A stretch of DNA of 64,000 nucleotides, from contig OX485807.1 of assembly GCA_950295325.1 (NCBI GenBank), forward strand, positions 9,325,001-9,389,000. The letters run 5' to 3'. Under the pieces are notes generated by a model that searched no databases, had not been told where the DNA came from, and was given only the letters and a program-made list of their open reading frames with translations. Source of the DNA: Polytrichum commune. Taxonomy: Eukaryota > Streptophyta > Polytrichopsida > Polytrichales > Polytrichaceae. A program made the position numbers and the translations under genes. How positions within the stretch are numbered: the first letter of the stretch is position 1; each line of letters starts with the position of its first letter. Below are positions 23,501 through 34,879 of this stretch, piece by piece.

Positions 23501-24120
23501 GTGCCTATAACCGTGGAGTGGAAGAAATTATAAACTTTTGAAAAAACCATCCATAAAAAGAAACGGAAGAAAACGAAAAAACAATTTAGAAAAAAAAACT
23601 TCCAAAATAATAGGGAACATAAAATAAGGGATAAGAATGTAAATTAAAAATTTAAGTATTTATCCACGAAAACTCAAAAAAAAGAAATAGGACCTTGATT
23701 AATTTTTGTTAAATAATATGCAGATTTTATAGAATGAAACCATAAATTCTCCATGGTCATAGGGTCTATATCATACATTTCATTGAAAAATTTGAAGAAT
23801 AAAAATTCAAATTTTCTGCTCACGGCTCATTGCTCACCGCTCACCGCTCACAAGATAGCATTCCTGAGTATGGCCGTAGTGTCTTTATTTTGAATTTGCG
23901 TTAGTGTTATGATCCCGTGTGTGTATAGTTTGTCTAGGTATTTTTGGGATTTTGTTTTGGAATTGTCGGTGAGGGTGGTGTATGTTGGGTTGGATTTCCA
24001 CGCTTGTTCTATTGGGGAATTTTTGAGGGGGAATGCGTGGTTTGCAGTGGTGACGTGGATCTCATATTCTTTTTCTAGTAGGAAGAGAGTTTTGGCTATG
24101 GGTGACCTTGCGCATGTGTG
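20569..24120 (-). pseudogene. LINE A ORF2 C-terminal remnant: linker, RNase H, CCHC finger and restriction-like endonuclease-type domain
   Basis: Read on the minus strand with frameshifts. The intact last segment, 21291-20569 (240 aa), has CALC...H...C at residues 25, 28, 38 and 43, then RHN at 55-57. It continues with CTCPQRTCQC at 100-109, RPNILCIIG at 114-122, IEFTYCHD at 142-149 and KHTKY at 159-163. CCHC, then RHN, then (K/R)PD, then an acidic residue and KY is the layout of the restriction-like endonuclease of R2 and Dualen-type elements; here the PD is PN. Upstream an RNase H remnant spans ~21985-21560: YTDGS, a frameshifted RAELNAI, FTNN where FTDS is expected, and HTGISGNEIA. Further upstream (~22000-22570) lies an unassigned domain containing HWARMGAKEDAQTNTILVI. 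The 23319-23859 element interrupts the ORF. Confidence 0.72.
23319..23859. mobile_element. 541-bp TIR element (MITE-like) with heptamer-repeat ends, inserted in LINE A
   Basis: Inverted ends of about 55 bp: the left begins GCTATCTTGTGAGCGGTGAG and the right is its near-complement ending CTCACAAGATAGC. The ends consist of degenerate GAGCGGT heptamers followed by CAGAAAATTTGAA. The interior is AT-rich with no coding potential, and G/T-rich LINE A sequence flanks both sides. No clear target-site duplication was found. Confidence 0.8.
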
Positions 24121-24398
24121 AGTCCTAAGGATGGTCTCACATGGTAATTAACCATAAAATAAGTAGTGGAAGGTGGGAAAAAATGAGCAATAAGGCTAAC
24201 CTCCATCTTAAAAGGAGATAACCTAAAATCAAAAGAGGTAAGAGCAATTAATGTGAGTGGGGAAGCGGAGTTTTAGAGGGAGAGATCAAGGAAGGAGGCC
24301 AAACTCGTTTTTTCTTCGGGCGGCCCGGAAGATGCCGGGCAACGCGAGAAAAAAGGAGAATGTTGGAGGGGTCTCGGGAGGTAGGGTGAGGAACCTTA

Positions 24399-24759
24399 GG
24401 GCCGGTTCACACTATGCCCAAGTCGAGAGGAGAAGTGTCACTTTTCTAGACCAAACTATGTCGAGAGGAGAAGCCTTTGGGTTGAAAAAATATATTAAAA
24501 TAATCCACGGCTAAAAATGTTCGGCCTCTCGACGGAAGTTTGGGTCGAGCATTTTGCTCGACCCAAACTTGGCTCGAGAGGCCGAACTCTTGGCGCCATA
24601 ACTTCCTAAAAGTGTTGCCACCTAGGCTCTTTTGGAGGGACGTCCTTTGGACTTCGGCCTCTAGTGTGAAGGCCGAGAGGACGGACTTTGGACATTTATG
24701 CATTTTCATTGGTCGAAACGCTTCTCCTCTCGAAGTTTGGCCATAGTGTGAACCAACCC
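24399..24759. mobile_element. 361-bp Tourist/Harbinger-like MITE
   Basis: Left end GGGCCGGTTCACACTATG, right end CATAGTGTGAACCAACCC, followed inward on both sides by matching GAGAGGAGAAG-type sequence. Flanks are TTA on the left and TCA on the right, close to the TTA/TAA target site of PIF/Harbinger elements. Non-coding. Confidence 0.75.
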
Positions 24760-27119
24760 TCATTATGCACATGAGAGAGGAGAGGTAGGAGGCTGGAGTT
24801 GGAGGCGGAAGCGCTGCCTCATTCCGAATGAAAGGGCACGCGCATCGAATGATGATCGGGTGAATTTCAAGCGAGCGGAGGCTCAAGCAATGCGGGTTAG
24901 TGACATTGAGGGAGATGGAGGAACTACTCGCAAGATCAGAAGCGAAAGAAAAGGGAAAAAAATTAGACAAAGGGGTCGAGAGCAGCCTCGAGATCGCATT
25001 CAATTAACGATTGATTGGAAAGCGCTCTTGTATTTGCGACTACGGGAGAGTGGCGAGATTCTTCGAAGCATCCCACTGGTACGAGATGTTCGCCTCCGAC
25101 AACGCTACCAAGCTCACTTGCCGAACCAACCAGCGGGCATCAGCAAATGCAACATTCGCGGCGAAGCTGCCCGTGGTCTTCCTCACCACTGCAAGGGCTG
25201 CGGGGGAGCGCAAAGTTCAGGTGCATCGAAGCGTATCGTTTGACGAGAGTAAGTTGGTAGTAGGGATCGTAGTCTAATATAGATTCTAGGTCTGAAGGTT
25301 TTTTGGGTGAGTTTCTATCAAGGCTGTGAGAGGTCTGGCAGTTTGATTTGGGTTGTTTCAGACATGCTGGTGCCATTTTCAATGTGAGGGACAAGAAGGA
25401 GAGTATGGTGGTCGAGTGTGTTCTGGGCAAGGCAGAGAGTTGGGTGCATTTTTACGGACGTAAGTAAGGGGAACTATTAGTGAGATAAGAGCACGACCTC
25501 GTGGCGCTGGAACGAGGATTGCTAGGTGCACGTGAACCTGGAGGAGACGAGGCTTACGGGGTGGGAAGAGGAGTCGAAAAGGGGTGTTGAGATTGCGGCT
25601 CCTGTGCACGAGATTGGGTGTTAGCGGAGTGATCCGCGGAGGCTAGCGTTGGCTGATGGGTTAATCAGAGAAGATTATGGGCTTGGTTGTGGGTGCGCTT
25701 GCGGCGGGCTGCACGGGGCTAGTGGGCGCGATGGCGGTGATTGGAGGATGAATACCGAGAGCAGTCGGAGCGCTCCATTCTGGCTGAGTCGGAAGGACCA
25801 GCTCTTGGGTGTGGCGCTCACACTAGGGGCACTGAGCCGGCATTGAAAACCTGACAGATTCCGCAAGTTGGGTCGAGTGAACTCGAAGGTGTTGTGTAGT
25901 GGAGCATTGGGCATAACCGGTCCCAATTGTTAATTCATTACTTCCTCATCTCTCTCTACCGGTGTGGGGGACTTCGGCTTCAGGGCAATTGATTATTGTT
26001 GCCGAGGGAGTAGGGGGTGTGATTCAGGACACTAGACGGCAAACCCAAGCTGCCCTTCACCTTGCTGTTGCTCTCGCCACCAAACACAAGGGGTTGACGC
26101 GACTGATACCACAGGTGAAAGGAAGCAGAGTGGCACACCGAGATTTCATCCACTACCTGGCTCTGTAGCGGAGACCGGGAAGGGGTTAAGGCTAAGTCAA
26201 GGCAGTGCCTCGGTTAACGTAGGGGAGTGGGATAGTTAAACTTAGGAGAAGGATACTAGGGCTAGATGGGGTGCCTTGTGATATTGTAAGTGACTCGAGT
26301 GTTTGTGAATACTCGTGTGGTTTAATAAAAACATAAAGGTGTCATATACACCACTTCTCACACATTGATGGGATTGAAGTGCACATGTGAATGTTGAGTT
26401 TGGGATGTGACAAGGGACCCTCCACCCGGACTAGGACGCAATGAAGGGTGGTAGGTGATTCTTGCTCACATAAATGGTGCATCCGCTGGGAGTTGAAGGG
26501 TGTACAATTGTTGGAGGTTGGTGTGGTGAGAGGTCACGCGAGTGGAGGAAAATGTCTTTGCTTGAGGTAAGCAACTGCAACTTTGAGCTCCCACCTTGCT
26601 GATTAATTCGTGGTCAATTCGAAATTAATTTTCTTAATTTATTTAATTTAAATAATAAATAAAATTGATTTGCAGTCAATTAAGTTTACCACATTGTTTT
26701 ACTATTTGTTTTTTACCTCAGTTGCCAGAAGTCACCATGTAAGTTATTTCACTGTGGTAATTTTCTTTTACTATGGTAAAATTATTTTTACTAGATAACT
26801 TTTCATTTTTTACTATTATAAGTTAATGTTATTTTTTACTAGCCGCAAGTAGGTGGGGAGTTAGAGGGGAGTGTGGGTTCGCCCCAACCTTCCAACACTA
26901 GCACAAAGTGTTGGAAAGACCTCCCTCTAGCTCTTGTGCTAGGCTCAAGTGAGGGGGCCTAGGGGTAAAAAGTAGAGGCCTTTATATGAACAACCAGTGA
27001 GCCTCTAGGCCGAAGGGGAGAAAACATATGCCCGAGTATGGGACAAGGGCGTTTTCTCCTTCACCCCCGAACTTGACTTACCACCAAGGTAAGAGTGGTT
27101 AGTTCCTTTATAATTACTT
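24760..27119. other. Unassigned sequence inside the LINE A footprint
   Basis: Replaces the APE and RT part of LINE A. A GC-richer stretch at 24,990-26,170 has short open frames on both strands, one encoding RFFEASHWYEMFASDNATK, but no recognisable domain. From 26,570 it is AT-rich, with ATTTAATTTAAATAATAAAT near 26,640. It may be another retroelement or a captured fragment. Confidence 0.35.
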
Positions 27120-28860
27120 TTAAATTCCATTGTAGAAGCTTGATGGGGAATTCTTATAGTGGACACTAGTGAATCCCGGTGGTGCTAGTTGTAGCATATT
27201 GTTATCACCCGCATGTGTATTGGCCATAAAGGTGCGTGGTGTGTGTGGAAGTCTCACGGTGTTGGCATGAGGGGGGTCCGGTGAAGTGGCGGCTAGAGTT
27301 TGCATTATGTTGTAGATGCAATGGTTTGATTGTTGGAACTCCATAGCCATAGCGCTTATGATATTGTGGATATTGGTTGCATGTGTCATGAGTGTGTCCA
27401 TGAAGGCCTCGATTCGCATGTTCATGTTGAGGTTGATGTTGTTGGTGAGTGTGTTGAGTTTGTCATCCATTGTCTCGGCGAGTTCTTTCATGGCCTTGAT
27501 GAAAAACTTCTCTGATACAAGTGGGGAGGAGACAACGGTCATGACTTTGGTTTTTTAAGTGATAACATCTCTCACGGGTGCATGTGCTAGCTGGATGGCG
27601 GTTGGATTTGGCTCGGTACCGTCAATACTTCCTTTGTGCGGGACGAAAATCACCCATCTCCTGAGGATGTACGTGGATTTGTGTAGTCATTTCGTATAGA
27701 TCACTACGTTAAGACATTGGATGTGACGCCATCTGGTTTGTCTATTGTTCTCTTGCTTGGTTTTATATCCAAAGGTGACCCCGGAGATGTTCTCCTACCC
27801 AATTAGCCTTTTGAAATATTTGGTAATTCCTTATTGGGATTCTCGTTGTGGAAGGTTGTTCGCGACAAGGGTAGTGCTAATTTTAGCTCCGATGGGTTGC
27901 CCAACTTTTTGTCTTTGGTGATGCTCACATTAAAGCATTTGAAATGATAGGTGAGGCCATTATTGAAGAGGCTATCTCTAGATTCTTCGGTGGTGAGGGT
28001 GATGCAGGCAAAGTCTTTTTCGATGTCCAATTTGATAAGGGATAGGATCTCGATTTTTCATCCGTCGTAGTAAGAATTCCTCATGAGGTTTTTTAAAGTA
28101 TGTCTATGGCCGTGTTGTTGCGGAGGTCTTCCCCTTTAAGGTATAGTCTCATGTTCCGAGCTTTGATGATGAGTTCGAAGCCTTTCTCCACCTTGCCAAT
28201 GATTCTTTCTCCGTCCCCCATAGTCATGAAAAATGCGCGTTCACCCTAAAGTAGCGCCAATCCGTCTCGTTTCGGGTGTAGGAGGTGGATTTTGATGAAC
28301 CCAACCCAATTTTGTGTGACCGTGTTGATTTTGATGTCAATTGGGTTGGAGTATGTAGTGCCAAGAGGTATGTTTATGAGGCGGAACCTCTCCAAACATG
28401 CAATTTTGACCTCCCTCTGATTGAGCTTCTTGTACTCTCCGTCGAATTGGATGGTCACGTGGAAACCTTTGGTAAGGCCCGTTTCTTGGGAAATCTTCTC
28501 ATACATGGGAATTTGTGTGAAGTGTAGATGTTGGCCGGGTACCGCATCTGGATGTTCGTTGGGGAAGACAATTTGTTTGGTTCTTGGGAATGCTCTATGA
28601 AGTGAGTAAAATTCTTGAATTTCATTTGCGGGATGTGCCAATGGTGATGAATTCCTCGTCGGTGCAATACTCCTTCAAGTTTTTTTTGCCTCTTTGGGTG
28701 GCAAAGGCTTCTTGCATTTGGAATCCTAGCCACATTTGCCCTAGCATGTCAATGCTTAAAGTGGATGTCCGTTTTGCTTGTGTGTATGGAGGTGTTGATG
28801 TGTGCTTGCTTGGTGCCTCGGATGTGGACGTTGCAGTGTAGTCTTCGGCCTTGCGTCATT
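27120..28860 (-). pseudogene. LINE A ORF1 remnant
   Basis: On the minus strand, in several frames. GQMWLGFQMQEAF (~28740) matches PPFWLGFQAMNW of LINE B ORF1. The 28641-28246 segment carries FTQIP and WVGFIKIHL. The 28030-27803 segment (EKDFACITLTTEE, then FKCFNVSI) sits where LINE B has its middle domain. The last segment, 27542-27120, is a Met/Asn-rich coiled-coil candidate corresponding to the ORF1 C-terminus. ORF1 proteins of LINEs bind and chaperone RNA; this copy is broken. Confidence 0.7.
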
Positions 28861-29120
28861 TGGTAGTTTGGCTCTCCGATGGGTCTGCAATCCTTGGGTT
28901 TCGGTATTCTAGCGTTTGCGGTATGCTCTCAGTAGTGTGTATGGGTTTGGAGAATGTTATGGTTGCTTGCTTCGAGTTGCGTTTGTACGACAGTTATATG
29001 GAGTTGTTCCCTCGTTCCAGGGAGACAATCTCTATCTGGGCATCCATTTCTAAGTCCTCTTCGGCTTCGAGGTCATTGAAGTGGGGGGGGGGGTCTAATG
29101 GGATGGTTGTGAGTTGAGGG

Positions 29121-31149
29121 CAACCGGGGGCTACGCTAGCACTTGCTATTTGAATTCATGGTACTGGAAATCTAGTGATGTCGGCTGTGAACTGCCTACA
29201 GGTGAGTTGATGTGATCCATGGAAATAAGGGGATTGCGTGAGAGGTTACTTGAGGTCGTATATAGTCCTTGGTGGTTGGCCGATGGTGGCCTAGGCAGCT
29301 CCGTTTGTTCTGGTTTTCTTGGGGTCGGGTCGTGGTGTGGAGTGATGGTGTCAGGGCGTCATTGTTTTGAATTGTAGTCTACTTTATTGTGTGATCGTGT
29401 GTGTGTGTCCTGGTGTTGAGAGGGAGTTGGGTTGGATGTGGGCTTTGGTGGTAAAGGTATGTTGTGTGACCGGGGCTCGGGTATGGCTATGTGTGTATGT
29501 CTATGTTGTCTTCGACAGTCTGTGTGGTGTCGTTGTGGTGATGGAGTGTCTAAGTGGGTGTGAGAATGCCTTCCCATCGTCATTTTGGGGCTGACTGGTG
29601 CGGTTGTGTGTGTAGGTGGCTAGTTGTGGGAAGGTTGTTGCGGCGCTGCGAAGTGGGTCGATTCTTTAGGGTGGTGTGTTTCAAGGCGCGTGTTGGGATG
29701 GTGTTTGGCTTTAGCTAGGAATTTGGGGGAGAGTTGGTGTTTGGTGGCCGTTGTGTTGAATCTTGGGGTTGGTGCAGGAGGTTGGCAAGTGATGAGGTGT
29801 TTGTGTGGGAACTTGGAGTTAGGCGTGCATGCACTCTGTCTTGGCCGAGGTCTTGTGTTGGGGTGGTGTTTGCTGTAGTGTTGGTTCCTGTTGTTGTAGC
29901 ATTTGGGGGGTTGTTGTCGAGTTCGGTTGTGTGAGTGTGTCATGTGGTGTGCTCTCTAAGGTATGGTGTGGGCGTTGAGAGGGGGTGGTGAAGAGGGGGT
30001 GTTCACTACAACAAAACACGTCTTTTACAAATGGGTTTTTCAACTTCTACAAGTGAAAAAACCTAGACTTTACTGACGTGGAAAACGACCAGTCGCTTCA
30101 GACAAGAAGTAAAGTGTGGTCATAGTCATGTCGGACAGGACGTTCCCAATGGACACGTTCCCAATGGCAGTGAAGTTTGGGGTGCTCCAGTGCTTTACTT
30201 CTTAAAGTTGTGTCCTACTTCACTACACCTCGTCAATATAAGTAAGATAAGACACACGTTCATATAACTAGGCCTAGTGGACTCATGGCACTGACACCAG
30301 TTATGTATGGTGTTTGCAGTAGGGAGGAGTATGTGGGTTTTCTGTAGAGTGGTGAGGAAGTGGTGGGGAGCAGTAAGAGTGGGAGGGGTGAGTATGTGAG
30401 GTGAGCGGGTTTTTGAAGCTATGGCTATGATGTTGTGAGACATATAGCGAGAGGGGAGAATTGAGAGGGGAACTAGGAGGTTTCTCTGTGTTGTGAGAGT
30501 GAGATTGAGAGGATAATAGGGGGCGGAGGACTCTAGGAGTGGTAGTATAAGAGATGTGGGGGAGCTGGTAGATAGATTGTTGAGGTGGGATAGATGGATG
30601 TTGTGTAGATTGGAGTTGGGTGTGTTAAGAAGTGGGTTGTGTGTGATGGTTTTGGCGGGTAGTGGTGGAGTCTTCTTGGTGGATGCTAGTGTTAATGGGT
30701 GTGGCAAGGTGGGTTGTATTATTTTCTTGGGGAATTTTGGTTGGGGTGTGTGTTTGGCGGAGTATCTGATTTGGGTGGTTGTGAGCTAAGGGACTTGTGT
30801 GTGAGTTGGCAAGTCAATTTTGTTGGAGTTAGAGTTTCTAGAAGTGTTTTTTGGGGGATGTTCTTGTTGGCTTTGGTGTTTGTTGTGTTGGACTTGACAT
30901 GTTTGCCATAGTTGCAATTAAGTGGATGTGTGTTTTGTTGATCTGGCATGTTTTTGCTTGTGAGGGGCTTGTTCTTACAGCATGGTACCTTCTGGTTGGG
31001 GATTGAATTCGGTTGTGTAGGGATGGATACTTTCCCAGCAAAGTTGAGTGTGTGTGTGAGCTCACAAATAATGACATTTTCCTTACATACATTGACTTTA
31101 GAAACACTTTTGGCTCCATTGACCATGTGAGATTGCTTGCTCATTAACA
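29121..31149. other. G/T-rich region, probable 5' leader of LINE A plus unassigned DNA
   Basis: The same strand bias continues to about 31.1 kb. The minus strand is C/A-rich and reads as low-complexity Thr/His/Pro/Asn protein, like the leader of LINE B. No domain is recognised. A block at 30004-30230 differs in composition and starts CACTACAACAAAAC; it may be a separate insertion. Confidence 0.4.
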
Positions 31150-31385
31150 ATATGTAAACCTAACATTATTTATCATCCCTTGTAAAAACATTTGGGAATA
31201 AAGAATTTGCAATTTGCAATTATGGTCATTTACTAAATGAATTTTCATCCAAATATCAATCATCCATGACAATATATCATTACAGACTTTCCAAATGCAT
31301 GATATACCGAAAGTTAATGAACTACAAGAAGAAAGTTGGGATGACAAGACTTGTAAACTTATCCCCAAGAAGTGTCATCAGCAAA
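31150..31385 (+). repeat. Dispersed ~240-bp repeat, copy 2
   Basis: Begins ATGTAAACCTAACATTATTT and contains ATCATCCATGACAATATATC, then ATGCATGATATACC. Lies directly beyond the G/T-rich block, in the same orientation as copy 1 on its other side. Confidence 0.7.
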
Positions 31386-32045
31386 GTTACCACAGTACCA
31401 TTTGACAATAGATTATTGAGATTCAAAGAACGATGAACAACATTCATCACACAAACTCTCATCCGTTTCTTCTCGTCGTCTGCCGAGTCTCTCTGTGTTC
31501 TAAGGTGGATGATGCACATTCATCCGTCTCTGTTAGTTATCATTGGATGATATGCATTCATCTAGTAGACCATCTTTGTTTTATCTGGCTGTAGTGCTCT
31601 ATGCAATCATCCCCAAGACTTAACTAAAATCCTTTTCAGCTTTTTTACTCTTGCCTTGTGACTCACATAACATGCACAAATCTCGCAAGATACCAAGAAT
31701 ATAAGCTAAATTTACAATTATTTAGCTTCAACAATGAATAATGTTAGTTGATTTTAATGCAATCCATTGTAACTTATACCCCCAACGATGCAACACTGAG
31801 GTAAGAAGATTGAGGTTTAATTTAGGCATGGAAGTGAATGCTTTTGTTTACTAATGTTATGTCATTTCATTTTCGGAAAATCTCTATTTGAAATTCAAAA
31901 TGGATTATTCATAGAGTGAGATCCTACTATATCCTTCTCACAACTCCTTTTCAAATTGTAAACCAACCCATGTAGTATCAACAACACTATATGCAAACTT
32001 TTTTTCTTTTTTTTGGTCAACTTTTTAAATAAAATTAAAATTTGG
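31386..32045. other. Intergenic, nothing recognised
   Basis: AT-rich non-coding sequence between two copies of the dispersed repeat. Confidence 0.4.
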
Positions 32046-32245
32046 GCATTACAAATTTACAATGTTGCAACTACTGTCACTTAATAAGTGATTTTTCATC
32101 CAAGTTTCAATCATCCATGGCAATGTTTCATTGCATAATTGTTAGATGCATAGTATACCAAACCACGTTTCAATAATTGGCATGGATTTCATCCAAATTT
32201 CAATCATCCATGATAGTACTTGTAAACTTATTGATAGGAAGGGTC
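32046..32245 (+). repeat. Dispersed ~240-bp repeat, copy 3 (5' shortened)
   Basis: Shares AATTTACAATGTTG, a CACTTAATAAGTGA segment, TCAATCATCCATGGCAATGT and ATGCATAGTATACCAAAC with copies 1 and 2. The final TCAATCATCCATGATAGTAC repeats part of the unit again. Confidence 0.65.
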
Positions 32246-32751
32246 TTTCAAAAACTTACTGTAATGACATGAAATACCATATGACACTAAATACAATATT
32301 TAGTGCATGGGAGGGGTGAGGGTTTTCTTCTGCAGCTAGAACCATTACTTATTTGTAGACAAAGAACATTGCTCCTCCATAAATAGTAGATTTCTTTTTT
32401 GGGCCACTCTTAACTACAAGGCTTATCATATATCACTCACATATATGATGTGGGTTGCATACCACTCTATACTGATATGATACATTATCATGTGTTCACT
32501 TTTCCATGGTCAACCTCATATGTGACCCAAAATTTATGAGAAAAATGGCCATGGGCATAATTTGGATTTGCTAATCATCTAGCATTAAATGTATGCTTTG
32601 TACCCTACATGAACCAGGTGCGTAGAGAGAATTGTATGTTGACAATCCACTACCCCCTCAAGGTACTTGTGTGTTAATCCAACGAAGAACGACTAAGATT
32701 TGTGTTAAAAAAAGATTAGTCTACGTGCTCAAAACATGCTAACCACTCTAA

Positions 32752-34876
32752 TGCCCCCTTCCCACCTGACTTTAGCTAAGACTAAAAGTTGGTTCTAACA
32801 ACCTGGCCTTCACACCATCGACATTGTCTAGTGCCGAGCCTAGTTGGCGAATGATGTGGCATGGCTTACAAGTGGAGGTTTTAAGCCTCAAGGACCGACT
32901 CTCCCATTGGTACCTAACACATGAGGCAAGAATATAGGACCTTTAAAAGTGTTGCCTCCCGCCCTTGTGATTGGTTGCTTTTTAGTCTTAGGGTTGCTTG
33001 ACACTACGGTGGAGAAGTCCTCTGGTCAAGAATTCTAGGGGAATTCTAAAATTTGATTGGCCGAGAGTGACACTCTTGTCCGGTGGTGGTTTACACTATG
33101 GCCAAGAGTCCTTTGGTGGAGAACTTAGCACATGGATGAAATAATGACATGGTTGGCAACATGGTCACACTTTTTCCAAGGGGAGTTCTCCGGAGGTCAA
33201 GTTCCTTGGGCAATCTCAAAGCCTCAGACAACGAACTTGGCCTCTGGAGAACTCCAACTTCAATCAAATATTTCTTCCTTAGAGAAATCTCTCGGGGGGT
33301 GCACTCCATTGTCAAGTTGAACACCACGTGCGATAAATAAAATCTACTTTCTACATAAAGCATCACCAAAATGGGTCAAAATTTTATCAATTGTTTTTCA
33401 TGAGTAGATATACACGGTATCTATTACATAGTTAGAAATAATAACCAAATTTGATGATTCTTTTAAATAAAATTGATAAAACATACCGTTTCTAACTAGA
33501 ATGACGCAAAATTGAACTAAAACAATTACTACAAAATGAAGATGCTCACAAATTTCAAAAAAGATATAAAAAAGATATTATCAATGGTTATGCATATGTA
33601 GAAAAAATATCATAATTTTCAAAATTATATATGGCTTATAATATAGGGTAGCCAACTTTTATCGCACATGGTTATGAAACGTAAGGGGGTGTGATCGCCC
33701 CGAGTGAAATCTTTGCACTATTGTTCTCCCTCTTTAATATGACATTTTTGGGAAATACAAAAAAATTGTATTATCGAGGTGTCGTCTTCTCATTACTATG
33801 ACAAATGACATCAAGGTGTCATACTATTGAGGGAATACGAAAACATAAGTAATATGAGCTTAAAAATATATACAACAAGTTTAAGCAATGTAGATGGTAT
33901 GAAATAATAACTTATAACTCCAAATAATTACAAATATTCTCATGAACTCTTAATTAAAAATAAGAGTCCAAAGATCTTTGGTGTTGCCTACCCAAAGTTA
34001 GCAATTGTCATCTTATCTAAATTCCCATTTAACTTTTGGAAACTAATAATTTCATGAACACCAAAATATAAAGAGTTCTCTAAAAATGTGTCGTAATATT
34101 GAGGGTGTCGTATAAACGAGTGTTGTATTAACAAGGTTGGACTATACCAACATGTTATTTCTTTAAAAATCAATAAGAAGATAATGTTGCATACTTATTT
34201 ACCTTAATTTGGATGTATTATAAAGGTGGAACATTTTCAAATAAATTATTGTCATGAAAGAAGTTCTAAAACATTGCCATATACATCTTTTTTATCAATA
34301 TAATTTTTTTAAATATCAATACAATGGTCATTTAGGGGGTAAGGTTTCTATTATGGCCGGCTTTGACCGTTTTGTGAAGTAGTCCGGTGGACTTCTCCTC
34401 TTGGTGAAGTTGTCCAATACACTTCTTCTCTAGGTGGTTACACTACAGCCGGTCAAGACTTCTTAAGGCAGTATTTTATTGTCTTTTCATCTTCTCTGGC
34501 ATACCATCCCTCGCCTCAAATAACCATGTCTTGGGGGGAAAGTTCTTGACCAACTGGTGCACTTCTCCACCGTAGTGTAAAGCGGCCCTTAGTTATGAGG
34601 GCACGAGGAGCTTCATTAACAAAAACCGATGGTAAGATAGGTGAATAGTAAGGCATTTGGGGATGGGACAAAAACTACCCAACATTCATTGCTTGGTAGA
34701 TGAAACAATGAACATGTGTGAAAGCTACTTAACTAAAACCTACTTGAAAATATTTGGAGCAAGTTCTTGTAGGTGCATTGGGATAGCCGGATGCCTCCAC
34801 TATAACCGAGGGAGTTTTACCCACTGTTTTTAGGAAAGACTTTTAGTCTTAGCTAAAGTCATGTGGGAAGGGGGCA
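32752..34876. mobile_element. 2.1-kb Harbinger-like element with long TIRs (outer of a nested pair)
   Basis: The left end TGCCCCCTTCCCACCTGACT and the complement of the right end match for about 37 bases with one mismatch (through TTTAGCTAAGACTAAAAGT). TAA flanks both sides (32749-32751 and 34877-34879), consistent with a TWA target duplication. The AT-rich interior shows no transposase, so it is non-autonomous. Confidence 0.78.
32991..34588. mobile_element. 1.6-kb TIR element nested in the previous one
   Basis: Left end GGGTTGCTTGACACTACGGT; the complement of the right end reads GGGCCGCTTTACACTACGGT, and both continue GGAGAAGT and then GGTCAAGAA. TTA flanks both sides (32988-32990 and 34589-34591). 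Further partial copies of the same end occur inside (about 33079 and 34334), so the interior is itself composite. No transposase is seen. Confidence 0.75.
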
Positions 34877-34879
34877 TAA

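Larger units (their letters stand above)
20431..29120 (-). mobile_element. LINE A: decayed non-LTR retrotransposon, minus strand, broken by later insertions
   Basis: The plus strand is strikingly G/T-rich, so the element reads A/C-rich on the minus strand, like LINE B. From its 5' to 3' side it holds an ORF1 remnant (about 28860-27120), a stretch of unrelated DNA (about 27100-24130) where APE and RT are not detectable, and an ORF2 C-terminal remnant (24120-20569). ORF2 is itself split by a 541-bp TIR element. ORF1 segments align with LINE B ORF1, for example GQHLHFTQIP with GQHFNLTQIP, and WVGFIKIHLLHPKRDGLALL with its WSGVIKLHLKTPEIDGVELL. There are many stops and frameshifts. Both outer boundaries are approximate and no target-site duplication was found. 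Confidence 0.75.

Noticed and set aside
25011-25277. 88-codon frame with RFFEASHWYEMF
   Set aside because: Could be a captured exon, but there is no homology I can name and the frame is short, so it is not called as a gene.
26475-26500. TGGTGCATCCGCTGGGAG as a possible LTR-retrotransposon primer binding site
   Set aside because: No pair of LTRs and no gag or pol frame around it; the match to a tRNA end is only suggestive.
30004-30230. CACTACAACAAAAC start resembling a CACTA transposon end
   Set aside because: No matching inverted TTGTAGTG end or 3-bp target duplication could be found nearby.
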